DNA from: Pirellulales bacterium | GTDB lineage: Bacteria > Planctomycetota > Planctomycetia > Pirellulales > JAICIG01 | Direction of reading: 5' to 3' | Length of the DNA stretch: 64,000 nucleotides | NCBI GenBank assembly: GCA_035533075.1 | Contig: DATLUO010000068.1 | Span: 1-64,000 of the forward strand | Shown here: piece after piece, positions 25,974 through 34,359 of the stretch | Layout of the letters: each line of letters opens with the position of its first letter | How positions within the stretch are numbered: position 1 is the stretch's first letter | Program-made: the position numbers and the translations under genes | The notes under the pieces: model-generated | The model's input: the letters and a program-made list of their open reading frames with translations, nothing else | Database searches by the model: none | What the model was told of the DNA's origin: nothing

Positions 25974-28252
25974 ACAAGGCCCCACTTTTTTCTTAGAAAC
26001 CACTCTAACACCAACAAGCCGACAAAGCACAAAAAAAACTTCCAGTTGTCCCACAGCGTGTCCTTGGTCTGGGTTTCGATCTCCAACTCTTTCGTGCCCG
26101 CCTTGATCTCGTCCAGCAACCGCGGAAGCTGTTCGGGAGCCACGGTCTTGCCCGACGTCATGGCCGCCAGGCTTTCCAGAGAGCCTACGTCGGCCGCGGG
26201 ATTGTTGAGCTCCAGGTCCTGTTCGAACACGAGAAACCGGGCTTTGGCCGTGCCGATCGGTTGTTGCTCGCGGGCCGCTTCCACCACCAGAGTGTAATCG
26301 CCCACGGCTTGCGTTTCGAGCAACGTGCCCGAAAAGTGGCCTTTCGCCTCGCCATCCCGCCGCAGCCGCACGTTGATTTTTCGACCGTCGGGCGTCAACA
26401 CGTGGGCGTTGAACTGGGCGTCGGTGACCGGCTCGCCCTCGGCGGTTTCGGCGCCGACGGAAAAGTCGACCCGCGAGCCGGGCATGAAGCGCCGCTGGGC
26501 CAGCTTGATCTGCACGGCGCCTTCGGTCGTTTCGTCTTTGTGGGACAGCCACAGGATGACCTGCCGCCAAAACCGCTTGTGCTCGCTCTCGTGCCCCTGC
26601 ATCCACCACCGCCAGGTGCTGTCGCCGGCGAAGGCCAACACGCGGCCATTGCCATAATCGCCGGCCACCAAGAGAGGTTGCCCGCCTTGCGACTCAGCCA
26701 GCACGTTGGCCGTCGGCTTGAGTCCGCTGAAGCGGTTGGCCCCCGTCAGCGGCGGCAACCGGCTCCAGGCGCCCGCGTTGTCGCTCGACGAAAGCTGCAT
26801 CACGTACTGCCGCAGTCCCTGCTTCGCGGGCACCATCCGCAGCGGTCCCGGCAGGTGCAAGTCTTCGCGGACTTTTTCGCCGAAGTTCTGCCGTTCCAGC
26901 CGGTCGAACTCGATCGGCAACACATCGACCAGCGGCGTATTGCCGTAGCCGCCGGGTCCGAAGCTGTGCAGCCCGCCCAGCATCATGAAGCCCGCTCCGC
27001 GTTCGATGGCCTTGGTCAACGAATCGAGGTCTTCCGGCTTGAACACCTGCGAATCGAGGTCGCCGATGAGATAGACATCGTAGTTGCCGGCCACGAGCTT
27101 TTCGGCGAGATCGGCGGGCCGCGTTTGCGGTTTGTCGCCCCGAATCATGAGCGTCTCGACGTGGATGTCGGGCGACGTGTCGAGCGACCAGCGCAAGAAC
27201 TTCTGCTCGGCGGACCAATTCCCCTCGAGATACAGCACGTTCAGCCCACCGCTGCGCACGGTGACGAACGTGCTGATTTCGTTGTTCGTCGTCAGCAGCT
27301 CGCCGGGTTGCGGCGGCGCCTTGATCGTGACTTTGATCTCGCCGGGCACTTCCGGCACGTATTGCTGCTCAACCGTGATCCGCTCGCCGTCTTGTCGGGC
27401 CGTGATTTGCTTGGTGGCCACGACCTCCATTTTGCCGGGCGAGGTTTCCACCAACAATTGCACCGGCACGACCTGGTTCTCCAGGCCGTCCAAACGCACC
27501 GACGCGGACGCGAGTAGCGGGTTTTTGACGAACACGCCGCTGGGCACCGACAGCTCGTCGAGGGCCACGTCGCGCGTTTGACCGGGTCCGCGCCCCTGGC
27601 CGAACGGAACGGCATAAAGTCGATAACCGAGATCGGCCATCCGCCGCACGGGGATTTGCGGCGGCAGATCGCGCGGCGCGTAGGCCCGCTGGGCGCCGTC
27701 GCTCAGCAGGATGACGCCGGCCAGACGTTTGCCGGCCTGGGCCTTGAGCACCTGGTCCATCGACGAGCCGATGGCCGTTTGCACTCCGTCGGGCACGCCG
27801 CCCAGATCGAGCTTGCCCGGCTCATAATCGACCGCCCGTGCCTGTTCGTCGAACTCGTATACCCGGACTTCCAAATCCTTTGCCAGCTCGTCGAAGGCCG
27901 GCAGCGACTCTTTCAACGCGGCCTGGGCGGCGTCCCAGCGGCTTTTTTTGCCGACCATGTCGGTGACCAGCATGCTTCGCGAGTGGTCGAGCAGAACCAG
28001 CAGCGTGGCGGCCTGCTTGGTGATTTTGGTCCAGACGAGCGTCGGCCGCAGCATGGCGAAGATCACCAGCAGAATCACCAGCAGCCGCAGCAAGGCCAGC
28101 ACCGCGCGTCGGCGGCGGTTCGTCCGATCGCGGGCCGGGCCGAAAAACAACAGCGCCAGGAGCACGACGGCCAGCGGCACGACGAGCCACCATCCGAGGA
28201 TGGGAGCGATGGAAAGCCGCACGATATTGGTAGGAAGCGTCATCAGTTCCAT
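25970..28252 (-). CDS. VWA-domain membrane protein (planctomycete MoxR-associated type)
   Basis: From ATG 28252 the protein has 760 residues. Two membrane helices lie near the N-terminus (GWWLVVPLAVVLLALLFFG; LLRLLVILLVIFAML). A von Willebrand A domain follows with the MIDAS motif DHSRS (89-93) and a VILLSDGAQRA strand. The middle is a glutamine-amidotransferase-like fold with NVLYLEGNWSAEQKFLR and RGAGFMMLGGLHSFGPGGY. A C-terminal helix (FFLCFVGLLVLEWFL) ends it. Such proteins are usually encoded with MoxR and DUF58 proteins. Here MoxR is 4 kb away on the opposite strand. The stop codon lies inside a dispersed repeat. Confidence 0.8.
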   Translation of the reverse strand: MELMTLPTNIVRLSIAPILGWWLVVPLAVVLLALLFFGPARDRTNRRRRAVLALLRLLVILLVIFAMLRPTLVWTKITKQAATLLVLLDHSRSMLVTDMVGKKSRWDAAQAALKESLPAFDELAKDLEVRVYEFDEQARAVDYEPGKLDLGGVPDGVQTAIGSSMDQVLKAQAGKRLAGVILLSDGAQRAYAPRDLPPQIPVRRMADLGYRLYAVPFGQGRGPGQTRDVALDELSVPSGVFVKNPLLASASVRLDGLENQVVPVQLLVETSPGKMEVVATKQITARQDGERITVEQQYVPEVPGEIKVTIKAPPQPGELLTTNNEISTFVTVRSGGLNVLYLEGNWSAEQKFLRWSLDTSPDIHVETLMIRGDKPQTRPADLAEKLVAGNYDVYLIGDLDSQVFKPEDLDSLTKAIERGAGFMMLGGLHSFGPGGYGNTPLVDVLPIEFDRLERQNFGEKVREDLHLPGPLRMVPAKQGLRQYVMQLSSSDNAGAWSRLPPLTGANRFSGLKPTANVLAESQGGQPLLVAGDYGNGRVLAFAGDSTWRWWMQGHESEHKRFWRQVILWLSHKDETTEGAVQIKLAQRRFMPGSRVDFSVGAETAEGEPVTDAQFNAHVLTPDGRKINVRLRRDGEAKGHFSGTLLETQAVGDYTLVVEAAREQQPIGTAKARFLVFEQDLELNNPAADVGSLESLAAMTSGKTVAPEQLPRLLDEIKAGTKELEIETQTKDTLWDNWKFFLCFVGLLVLEWFLRKKWGLV

Positions 28253-28287
28253 TTTGCTGACCGACCGCGCTTTGTGGTAGTAGTGAT

Positions 28288-28642
28288 TCACTCGATGATT
28301 TTATTGCCGAACAGAAGTCGGTCGATTTCGGCCAGCCGGAACTCGCGCCGCTTGCCGATGCTCTCGTTGACCAGCCGCATCAGGGCCTCGGCTTCGATGA
28401 ACACGACGCCGCGAATGGGCGTGCCGGTCATGAACCGGGCGAGCTTGTCGAGATCGTCGTGCCGGAAGCCGCGGCCGATGACGGCGAAATAGACGCGTTC
28501 GATACCCGATGCGGCCAATTCACGTGTGTGGGTCGTGGCGCAGGATGTGTTGTTCGTAGATTCCGCAATCGCGCTGGCTGGGCGGCCGTTCGTCCGCCGT
28601 CGTCCGGTTGGCAGGTGTCTGCGCCTTTTCTCGCTTGGGCAT
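28288..28642 (-). pseudogene. Disrupted small gene of unknown family
   Basis: From ATG 28642 (MPKREKAQTPANRTTADERP) the frame closes at PHT just after CGIYEQHILRHD. In another frame the protein continues as RELAASGIERVYFAVIGRGF, DDLDKLARFMTGTPIRGVVF and a helical end (EALMRLVNESIGKR, then EIDRLLFGNKIIE). The second part looks like a conserved alpha/beta tail and may resemble the end of restriction-endonuclease-like proteins, but I cannot assign it. The junction near 28520 suggests a frameshift. The end abuts the VWA gene. Confidence 0.4.
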
Positions 28643-28660
28643 GGTGTTGGGTTCTCCGAG

Positions 28661-28688
28661 GTTCAGGGTTCAGGGTTCAGGGTTCAGG
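28661..28688. repeat. Four copies of GTTCAGG (TGAACCC family, inverted)
   Basis: Four tandem GTTCAGG units are the reverse complement of the nine-copy array at 74-136. Confidence 0.9.
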
Positions 28689-28812
28689 GGGCCGGTTTGC
28701 TTGTGAAAAACAAGAATCAAGCGCGCCGTCTGGGCCATCTAAGTTGTTCGAGGCCCGTGGTTTGCGGCGATTCGAGGAAGCATCGACGCTGACTTGTACA
28801 AGCGCGGAACCA

Positions 28813-28955
28813 TCTGGCGGCTCTGTAGGGAACGCCCTCCGTGGCGTTCCGAGGTCTGGCGGCTCTGTAGGGACCGCCCTCCGTGGCGTTCCGAGGTCGT
28901 GCGGGTTGGCGCCGACCGCGCTGCGCGGAACGCCACAGAGGGCGTTCCCCACAGA
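28813..28955. repeat. 42-bp tandem pair plus inverted partial copy
   Basis: Two adjacent 42-bp units (28813-28854, 28855-28896) both contain TGGCGGCTCTGTAGGG and CGCCCTCCGTGGCGTTCCG and differ at about one base. An inverted partial copy (GCGGAACGCCACAGAGGGCG and beyond) lies at 28924-28955. No gene is supported. Confidence 0.85.
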
Positions 28956-28964
28956 GCGCTCCTC

Positions 28965-29426
28965 GTTCGTGCAAATTTGCACAAGCGAGAAAAACCCGAG
29001 GGATTTCATCATCTCGTAGCTCTGAAGAGGGGATGAGCGATGAGGCATGAGGGATGGCCAAAATAAAGTCGCGAGTTGGGCGTTGAGGGGCGTTCCGCGG
29101 TGGTCCGGTCCTGCCTTCTTGCACTTTACTCGCCGACTGGCTTGGGCACGTATCGTAGGCATCACGCTCCGCCGTGACGGAACCTTTCGGCCGCGGATGC
29201 TGACAGAAGAACTACCTGGCAGAAAAATGGGGAACGCGGCCGTCGAGCGAGGCGCCATTGGCTCATTTTTCTGTCAGGTGGTTTTTCTGTCATCCGTCTC
29301 TTTGAGCGCGGTTCATCCCTGCTGGCTCATCACTCATCTTGCACGGCCATTGGCTTGCATGGCTCTCGCGATGCGCTCGTCCACCGCTTGGCTGATTCCG
29401 GTCCCTCGTCTCTCATCCCTCATCTT
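28965..29426. repeat. Mosaic repeat island II
   Basis: This gene-free stretch carries inverted counterparts of modules in island I. The 55-bp GTGCAAATTTGCAC unit is at 28965-29019. Heptamers GGATGAG, CGATGAG and GCATGAG are at 29031-29051. A CCAAGCCAGTCG-like unit is near 29126-29145 (complement). The ATCACGCTCCGCCGTGAC hairpin is at 29161-29178. A GACAGAA...CAGAAAAATG unit appears in both orientations (29202-29231 and 29261-29291). CCCTC-type heptamers lie at 29401-29421. A diverged 55-bp unit follows at about 29509-29566. The remaining bases to 29689 show nothing else. Confidence 0.75.
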
Positions 29427-29689
29427 TATCCACGATTGCCTAATATATATGCACAAAAATAGCCGCATGCGTACAGATTAGGCAGTCGCGCGGATTGCCC
29501 TCCAAATAGGTACGAAATGCTAAAAAACGCCGTGTTTGACCGGCTATTGCAAATTTGCAAAAGCCGTGCGCCGAGGTGCCGCGCTGGACCGCCGCGCGGT
29601 TCGGCTGCTCAATTCTTAGGCACGCCAGCATGGCCGTAAAAGAGGGAAAAAACCCGGATAAAACGGATGGGCGTATTCTCGATGGCCGA

Positions 29690-32600
29690 CTATTTCTTCG
29701 CCAGCGGACCGGGCCGCCGCACGTGCAGCGTGACGGGCTGCGAGGCCTGACCGCCGGCGTTGTTGGCCAACGCATAGAACTTGCGATCGATGTCGGGCAC
29801 CCAGCGGGCACAGGTCAGAAAGATTTGCCGCTCATCCTGGCCTTCGGGAATCAAAACGCCGTTCAGCCCGATGTTGTCGACAATCACACCGTGCGGCAAA
29901 TTGTCGACGTCGAACTGCACGCGGTCTTTGAAGCCGTTGCGATCCACCTTCAGTGTGGCCGTGATGGTTGTGCCCGGTGCAATCGTCAGGTCGGCCGGCT
30001 CCAGCCGCACGATCAAGTTTGGTTTGTCGGCCAGCTTCACCTGCCCGAGGCCGTTCACCTCTTTGGTCACCGTTTGTCCGGCGATCTGGGCTTTGGCTTT
30101 GATCTTCACCTGCTGCCAGGCTTCGGGCGGCGGCTGCGCGGCGTCGGCCGTGGCGTTGAGCACCGCACGGGCTTCCACGTGACCGGCCTGAATCACGACC
30201 GGCGTGGAGATGGCGAATCCGGCGGGCAGCCCGGCCACTTCGATCGTAACGTCGTCGTCAAAGCCGTCGTGGCGATCGACCGAAAACGACAGCCGGCGGC
30301 CGCTGCCGCGGGCCACGGTCGGGTTGACGTCGGCCAGGCGGACCTCGAAATCGGGCTTCGGCCCGCGCACTGTCAGCCGATAGACAAAACGGTCGCCGCT
30401 GAAACCGCGCACGTCGCTGACACGCACCAGGTACGCCCCGTCGGCCGGCACCGTACACGTCAGTCGCGAGTCGCGGCCGAGCTTCCGCTCCATATCGTCG
30501 TCGTTCGCATAGTAAAGAGGAAAGACCGGCAGGCCGTTAGGCACAAGCTTGTCGCCGGGCGGGTGCGGCTCGACCGTGTAGCAAGAGTCGCCCAGAGCGT
30601 GGCTCGTCGGGCTGGTGTCGAAATAATTCCGCCGCCGGCCTCCGAGTTGATAGAAGGCGAGTTCCGAGTCGGGGCCTTGCGGCATGCGGAACACGCGACA
30701 GACTTCGCCCTGCACATACATGAACTCGTTCATCTCCATCTCCTCCCAGTTCTTTGGCCGCAAGCCGCCGCTGTTGGAATCGATGCCGCGGAACTCCAGG
30801 TAGCTGTCTCGCACCGCTTGCAGCAACAGCCGCAAGACCGGCATACCCTTGGCATCCAGCACGTCCAATCGCGTGTCGATCGGCGAGCCGCGCCGTTCGC
30901 CCTCCGTCTCGATTATCCAAGTCTGGCCGGCCTTGGCCTCGAAGCGAAACAGATCGACGTCGCCCGCCGAGGCGATGCGGCCGTTGACGCTGCCCGGCAC
31001 GGCGATGGGCGTCGCCTTGTCGGCCGCGTCGTTCGGCTCGGCCTCCACCAATTCCGACGCGGCACTGGCCAGCACGTTCAGCGGCCGGCCGACGCGGAAG
31101 CGATTCGTATCGATCGGCACGGGCCGGTCGCCGGGCGGTCCGGCAGGCAGCTTGAGGCGCGTGCCCGGCGGCACGTTGTAACCGACCAGCTCGACTTCGG
31201 CCTCTTGATTCGCAGGCACGCTGACTGGATAGCAGGCGGTGACGTAGGGCAGTTCGCCGACCGAGAGGCGATAAAAATGCTTGTCGGAGCCGGTCAACGC
31301 CAGGTCGCTGATGCGGACGGTGTAGCGGCCGTCGGCCGGAACCGTGTAGGCCACGAGCGGATCTTGCCGCCCGTCGAAATCGTTGTTGCCGGCCACGACT
31401 TCGCCCGCCGGATCGAGCAGCGTGAGCACGCCGTCGAGGGCCGAGCCGAGGCTCTTGGCCGCCAGTTCGCAAACGATCGTTTGCCCGGCCTTGGCCTCGA
31501 AGGCGACATGATCGACGTCGCCGCGGGCGGCGAGCGTTCCCCAGATTCCCGCCGGCAAGGCGACGACCGCGGCGTTCTTGGGCGAGTTGTTCTCTTCGGT
31601 TTCGGCCACCTGCGGCAGATCGTCGACCTCGATCGGCATGCTGCCGCTCTTGCCGCCCTCGGTTACGATGCCGACCTGATAGGAGCCTCGCGGCAAATCG
31701 GCGGCCGGCGTGATCTCGACCCACGTTTCGTCGGCCCGCTCGGTTTCAGCCGATACGACCTTGCCTTGCAGCTTCGGGTGGTTGAATTCGATGCGAAGTG
31801 TGCCGGCAAGACCATTCGTGGGGCGGGCTTCTGGCCCGTCATGGACCGGATCTTTGACGGCCTGGGAAGGCCGCCCCACGAGATATTTGCCGGTGAGCTT
31901 CACGCGGGTGGTTGTGCCTCGCTGCACGCCGCGCGGCCAAAGCGCGGCCAGTTCGGGCTTGGGCGGCGGAATCATCTGGCCGTTGGTGTCGTCATAAAAA
32001 GCGAAGGAGCCGTCGAGGCGGCCCACGAGCAGCGTCTTGTTGTCGGCGGTCAGTGCCAACGCGGCCGGCCAGTCGGGCTGGGCGACGAGCGAGAGCCGCT
32101 CGATGACCTGGTCCGCATTCCAGACCCGCACCGTGCGGTCCTCCGCCGAGCTGGCCAGCGTTTTGCCGTCGCGCGACCAAGCCAGTTCGATGATCGCCCC
32201 TTCGTGCGCGAAGCGCGTGATGGCCAGCGGGTTGGTTCCTTCCTTTGCCGAGTCGCTCAGATTCCAGACGCGAATGCGGTTATCGACGCCGCCGGCCGCC
32301 ACGCGCCGCCCGTCGGGACTGAAGACAACGGCGTATTGCTCCTTGAGCGGTTGGCCGAAGGTGTCGAGCCGGTTGCCGCTGGCCACGTCCCACAGCTTGA
32401 CCGTGCGGTCGGCGCTGGCGCTGGCCAAGAGCTTGCCGTTGGGACTGAAAGCCAGATCGAACACGGCGCCGTTGTGCCCGGTGATGGTGCGGACTTCTTG
32501 CCCGGTGGCGGCGTCCCAGAGTTTGATGTCCTGGTCGTAGCCGCCAGTGGCGATCAGCTTGCCGTCGGCACTGATCGCGGCCGCATAGAGCGAATCGCGA

Positions 32601-33337
32601 TGGCCGACGATGGTCCGCACGAGAGCGCCGTCGGCGACGTTCCACAGCTTCAACTCTCCGAACAGGCCCGGCTCGCCGGCGGCGCTAATGAGTTTCGCGC
32701 CGTCGGACGAAAAGGCGACGTCGGCCACGCTGCCGCGATGGCCGGCGAGCGTGCGAAGCGTGGCTCGGCTGGCCGTGTCGACCAGCCGCACTTCGCGGTA
32801 GCCGGCCAGGGCAGCCAGCTTGCCGTCGGGACTGACCGCCGCGGCGTTGATCACCTTGCGGGCCGGCGCGAGCAAATCGACTTTGGGTGTGACCAGCATC
32901 GTGGGGTCGGGCGGCTGGCCGTTGGGATTTTTCGCCCCCGCGTCGACCCATGCCCGGACCAAGGCGATCTCTTCCGCTTTCGGCCGCTCGTTGTCTTCCG
33001 GCGGCATGACGGGTTCGATCTTCCCTTCGAGCATGAGCACCAGCCGGCTTTGATCGCTCTTGCCCGGCAGCAGCACCGCGCCGCCTTCACCGCCTTTGAG
33101 CAGCGTCTCGTAGCTTTCCAACACCAGCTTGCCTTCGGCATCTTTGGCGTTATGGCAGCCAAGGCAGTATTGCTTGAAGATCGGCGCGATGTGCTGGTTG
33201 TAGTCGGGCGGGGCGGCGGCGCCGACGGCTCGGATGAAGGCAAAAAGAGCGCAGGCGAACTTCAGTCCAAAGTCTAAAGTCCAACGACCAAAATCCAATA
33301 AGCGCTTGGAAGCAATCACAATATCCTCGCTAGACAT
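29690..33337 (-). CDS. Cytochrome-domain (PSCyt1) WD40-repeat secreted protein
   Basis: A 1215-residue planctomycete-type exported protein. After a signal peptide (FACALFAFIRAVGAAA, about 27-42) comes a PSCyt1 domain with the haem motif CLGCH (58-62). Seven or so WD40 blades follow, each with a GHxxxVxxVAFSPDG / DxTVKLWD pattern, from about residue 155 to 450. The second half has pre-peptidase-type beta domains (GDVDHVAFEAKAGQTIVCE and GDVDLFRFEAKAGQTWIIE are clear pairs). These proteins are usually encoded with DUF1549/1553 and DUF1501 proteins, as here. Residues 13-25 are encoded by variant heptamers (33265-33299), so the true start may be later. Confidence 0.85.
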   Translation of the reverse strand: MSSEDIVIASKRLLDFGRWTLDFGLKFACALFAFIRAVGAAAPPDYNQHIAPIFKQYCLGCHNAKDAEGKLVLESYETLLKGGEGGAVLLPGKSDQSRLVLMLEGKIEPVMPPEDNERPKAEEIALVRAWVDAGAKNPNGQPPDPTMLVTPKVDLLAPARKVINAAAVSPDGKLAALAGYREVRLVDTASRATLRTLAGHRGSVADVAFSSDGAKLISAAGEPGLFGELKLWNVADGALVRTIVGHRDSLYAAAISADGKLIATGGYDQDIKLWDAATGQEVRTITGHNGAVFDLAFSPNGKLLASASADRTVKLWDVASGNRLDTFGQPLKEQYAVVFSPDGRRVAAGGVDNRIRVWNLSDSAKEGTNPLAITRFAHEGAIIELAWSRDGKTLASSAEDRTVRVWNADQVIERLSLVAQPDWPAALALTADNKTLLVGRLDGSFAFYDDTNGQMIPPPKPELAALWPRGVQRGTTTRVKLTGKYLVGRPSQAVKDPVHDGPEARPTNGLAGTLRIEFNHPKLQGKVVSAETERADETWVEITPAADLPRGSYQVGIVTEGGKSGSMPIEVDDLPQVAETEENNSPKNAAVVALPAGIWGTLAARGDVDHVAFEAKAGQTIVCELAAKSLGSALDGVLTLLDPAGEVVAGNNDFDGRQDPLVAYTVPADGRYTVRISDLALTGSDKHFYRLSVGELPYVTACYPVSVPANQEAEVELVGYNVPPGTRLKLPAGPPGDRPVPIDTNRFRVGRPLNVLASAASELVEAEPNDAADKATPIAVPGSVNGRIASAGDVDLFRFEAKAGQTWIIETEGERRGSPIDTRLDVLDAKGMPVLRLLLQAVRDSYLEFRGIDSNSGGLRPKNWEEMEMNEFMYVQGEVCRVFRMPQGPDSELAFYQLGGRRRNYFDTSPTSHALGDSCYTVEPHPPGDKLVPNGLPVFPLYYANDDDMERKLGRDSRLTCTVPADGAYLVRVSDVRGFSGDRFVYRLTVRGPKPDFEVRLADVNPTVARGSGRRLSFSVDRHDGFDDDVTIEVAGLPAGFAISTPVVIQAGHVEARAVLNATADAAQPPPEAWQQVKIKAKAQIAGQTVTKEVNGLGQVKLADKPNLIVRLEPADLTIAPGTTITATLKVDRNGFKDRVQFDVDNLPHGVIVDNIGLNGVLIPEGQDERQIFLTCARWVPDIDRKFYALANNAGGQASQPVTLHVRRPGPLAKK

Positions 33338-33379
33338 CTACGTTTTCCGAATATCTGCATAACGCGCCCGGACCCACCA

Positions 33380-33604
33380 TTACGTGCCCTCAGCTCGAAA
33401 GAAGCGATCGCTATCCGGAGGCAAATGCTTCCAGCGCGGATGAGATTGCATTGAATCTGCCACCGAGCGCCGAATTCTTCCTCCGAGACAGATCCCCGGC
33501 GAATTACCCGCGCTCGCGTAGGCCCGCCAGCAAGGCAGTCCTTCCGTTTGTGAGACGAACGAACGCAACTTGCTGATATCGATAGCGGAGTGTGCGGACG
33601 TCAC
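33380..33604 (-). CDS. Small protein, third gene of a toxin/immunity-like cassette
   Basis: A GTG start overlaps the previous stop (GTGA at 33601-33604), giving a 74-residue product. It contains DISKLRSFVSQTEGLPCW and GICLGGRIRR and is not recognised. The coupling argues that it is expressed with the two genes upstream. It may be a second immunity-type protein; that is inference. Confidence 0.5.
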   Translation of the reverse strand: MTSAHSAIDISKLRSFVSQTEGLPCWRAYASAGNSPGICLGGRIRRSVADSMQSHPRWKHLPPDSDRFFRAEGT

Positions 33605-34143
33605 CGTTGCGTCTCCTCCGCCCAGGAGGCCGCAAGATGGGCCACAGCCATGAACCCGTGCGGCGGCGACTTGTGGCCCACGAATACTCTTACGTCGCCC
33701 GGAACCGTGGCGCGATCGTCATACACGCCGAAGTCGCCGCCGGGCCTTGCTTGCGCGACCAGTTCTTTGACTTGTTTCCCTAAGACGCTTGATGGTTCAA
33801 CGAGTTGCAGGCCGGCAAGCCGGTGTTCGACGTCACCGTTGCAGACGAAAATCTGCGGGACGAGATGTTTACCGCCATCATCGCTAATCACCGTGATTGC
33901 GGCGAACCGCGCGATCCGGTCGCCTTGCATGGCGGAGGCTACCCGATCCAGATAGCCAAGCGCCAATTCAATCAACAGCAGATTCTCGTCACCGTATCGC
34001 TTCAAGAAGTCAACCTGCCGATAGCGCGAATAGAGAGGCGTCTCATCGAAATACGCAGGATCCGCGAAAGCTGAGAGGTCGTCCAGGAGGTGCTGCTCGC
34101 GCAGTACCGATTCAAATTGCGTTCTCATCGGCGACGAAATCAT
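33601..34143 (-). CDS. Candidate immunity protein
   Basis: The ATG at 34143 overlaps the stop of the toxin-like gene by four bases (ATGA), which decides the start over earlier codons. The 180-residue product is soluble, with an N-terminal helical part (TQFESVLREQHLLDDLSAF) and a mixed alpha/beta remainder (FAAITVISDDGGKHLVPQIF). No family is recognised. Immunity function is inferred from its place after a toxin-tip-like gene. Confidence 0.55.
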   Translation of the reverse strand: MISSPMRTQFESVLREQHLLDDLSAFADPAYFDETPLYSRYRQVDFLKRYGDENLLLIELALGYLDRVASAMQGDRIARFAAITVISDDGGKHLVPQIFVCNGDVEHRLAGLQLVEPSSVLGKQVKELVAQARPGGDFGVYDDRATVPGDVRVFVGHKSPPHGFMAVAHLAASWAEETQR

Positions 34144-34358
34144 ACCTTCCAACCTGCTGCTCGTAGGAACTCTCTCTGTTTCTTCGTCAGGCCGTTTTTG
34201 TGCTTCCAAGTTCCATCTTGATTGACTGCCGGACTGCCTTTACCTGGACCCAGGTGAGCGTGCCACTGCTCGCCCGTGATCTTCGGGCGGTCGATCCGGT
34301 CGATGCCTCTTGGCCCTTGTCCTCTGCGAACTATCTCGGCGGCCTCCTTGGGTGTCAT
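34140..34358 (-). CDS. Orphan polymorphic-toxin-like C-terminal domain
   Basis: A 72-residue protein reading like the tip domain of an RHS/polymorphic toxin. It has a linker PKEAAEIVRRGQGPRGIDRI, then QWHAHLGPG, a conserved ALN/AVN-DGTWKH box and a terminal KKQREFLRAAGW helix. The His-rich QWHAH and WKH segments suggest a small nuclease. It has no delivery domain or signal peptide. It begins one base after the DUF1553 stop (TAGGATG) and overlaps its likely immunity gene. Family assignment is by recalled pattern. Confidence 0.55.
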   Translation of the reverse strand: MTPKEAAEIVRRGQGPRGIDRIDRPKITGEQWHAHLGPGKGSPAVNQDGTWKHKNGLTKKQREFLRAAGWKV

Positions 34359-34359
34359 C

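Noticed and set aside
23468-25996. 842-codon plus-strand frame
   Set aside because: Runs antisense through the deacetylase and hydrolase genes and both heptamer hairpins; no coherent domain.
29555-33277. 1240-codon open frame on the plus strand
   Set aside because: It is the exact antisense of the WD40/PSCyt1 gene in GC-rich DNA; the minus-strand protein has clear domains and the plus reading is Arg/His/Gly-rich without any motif.
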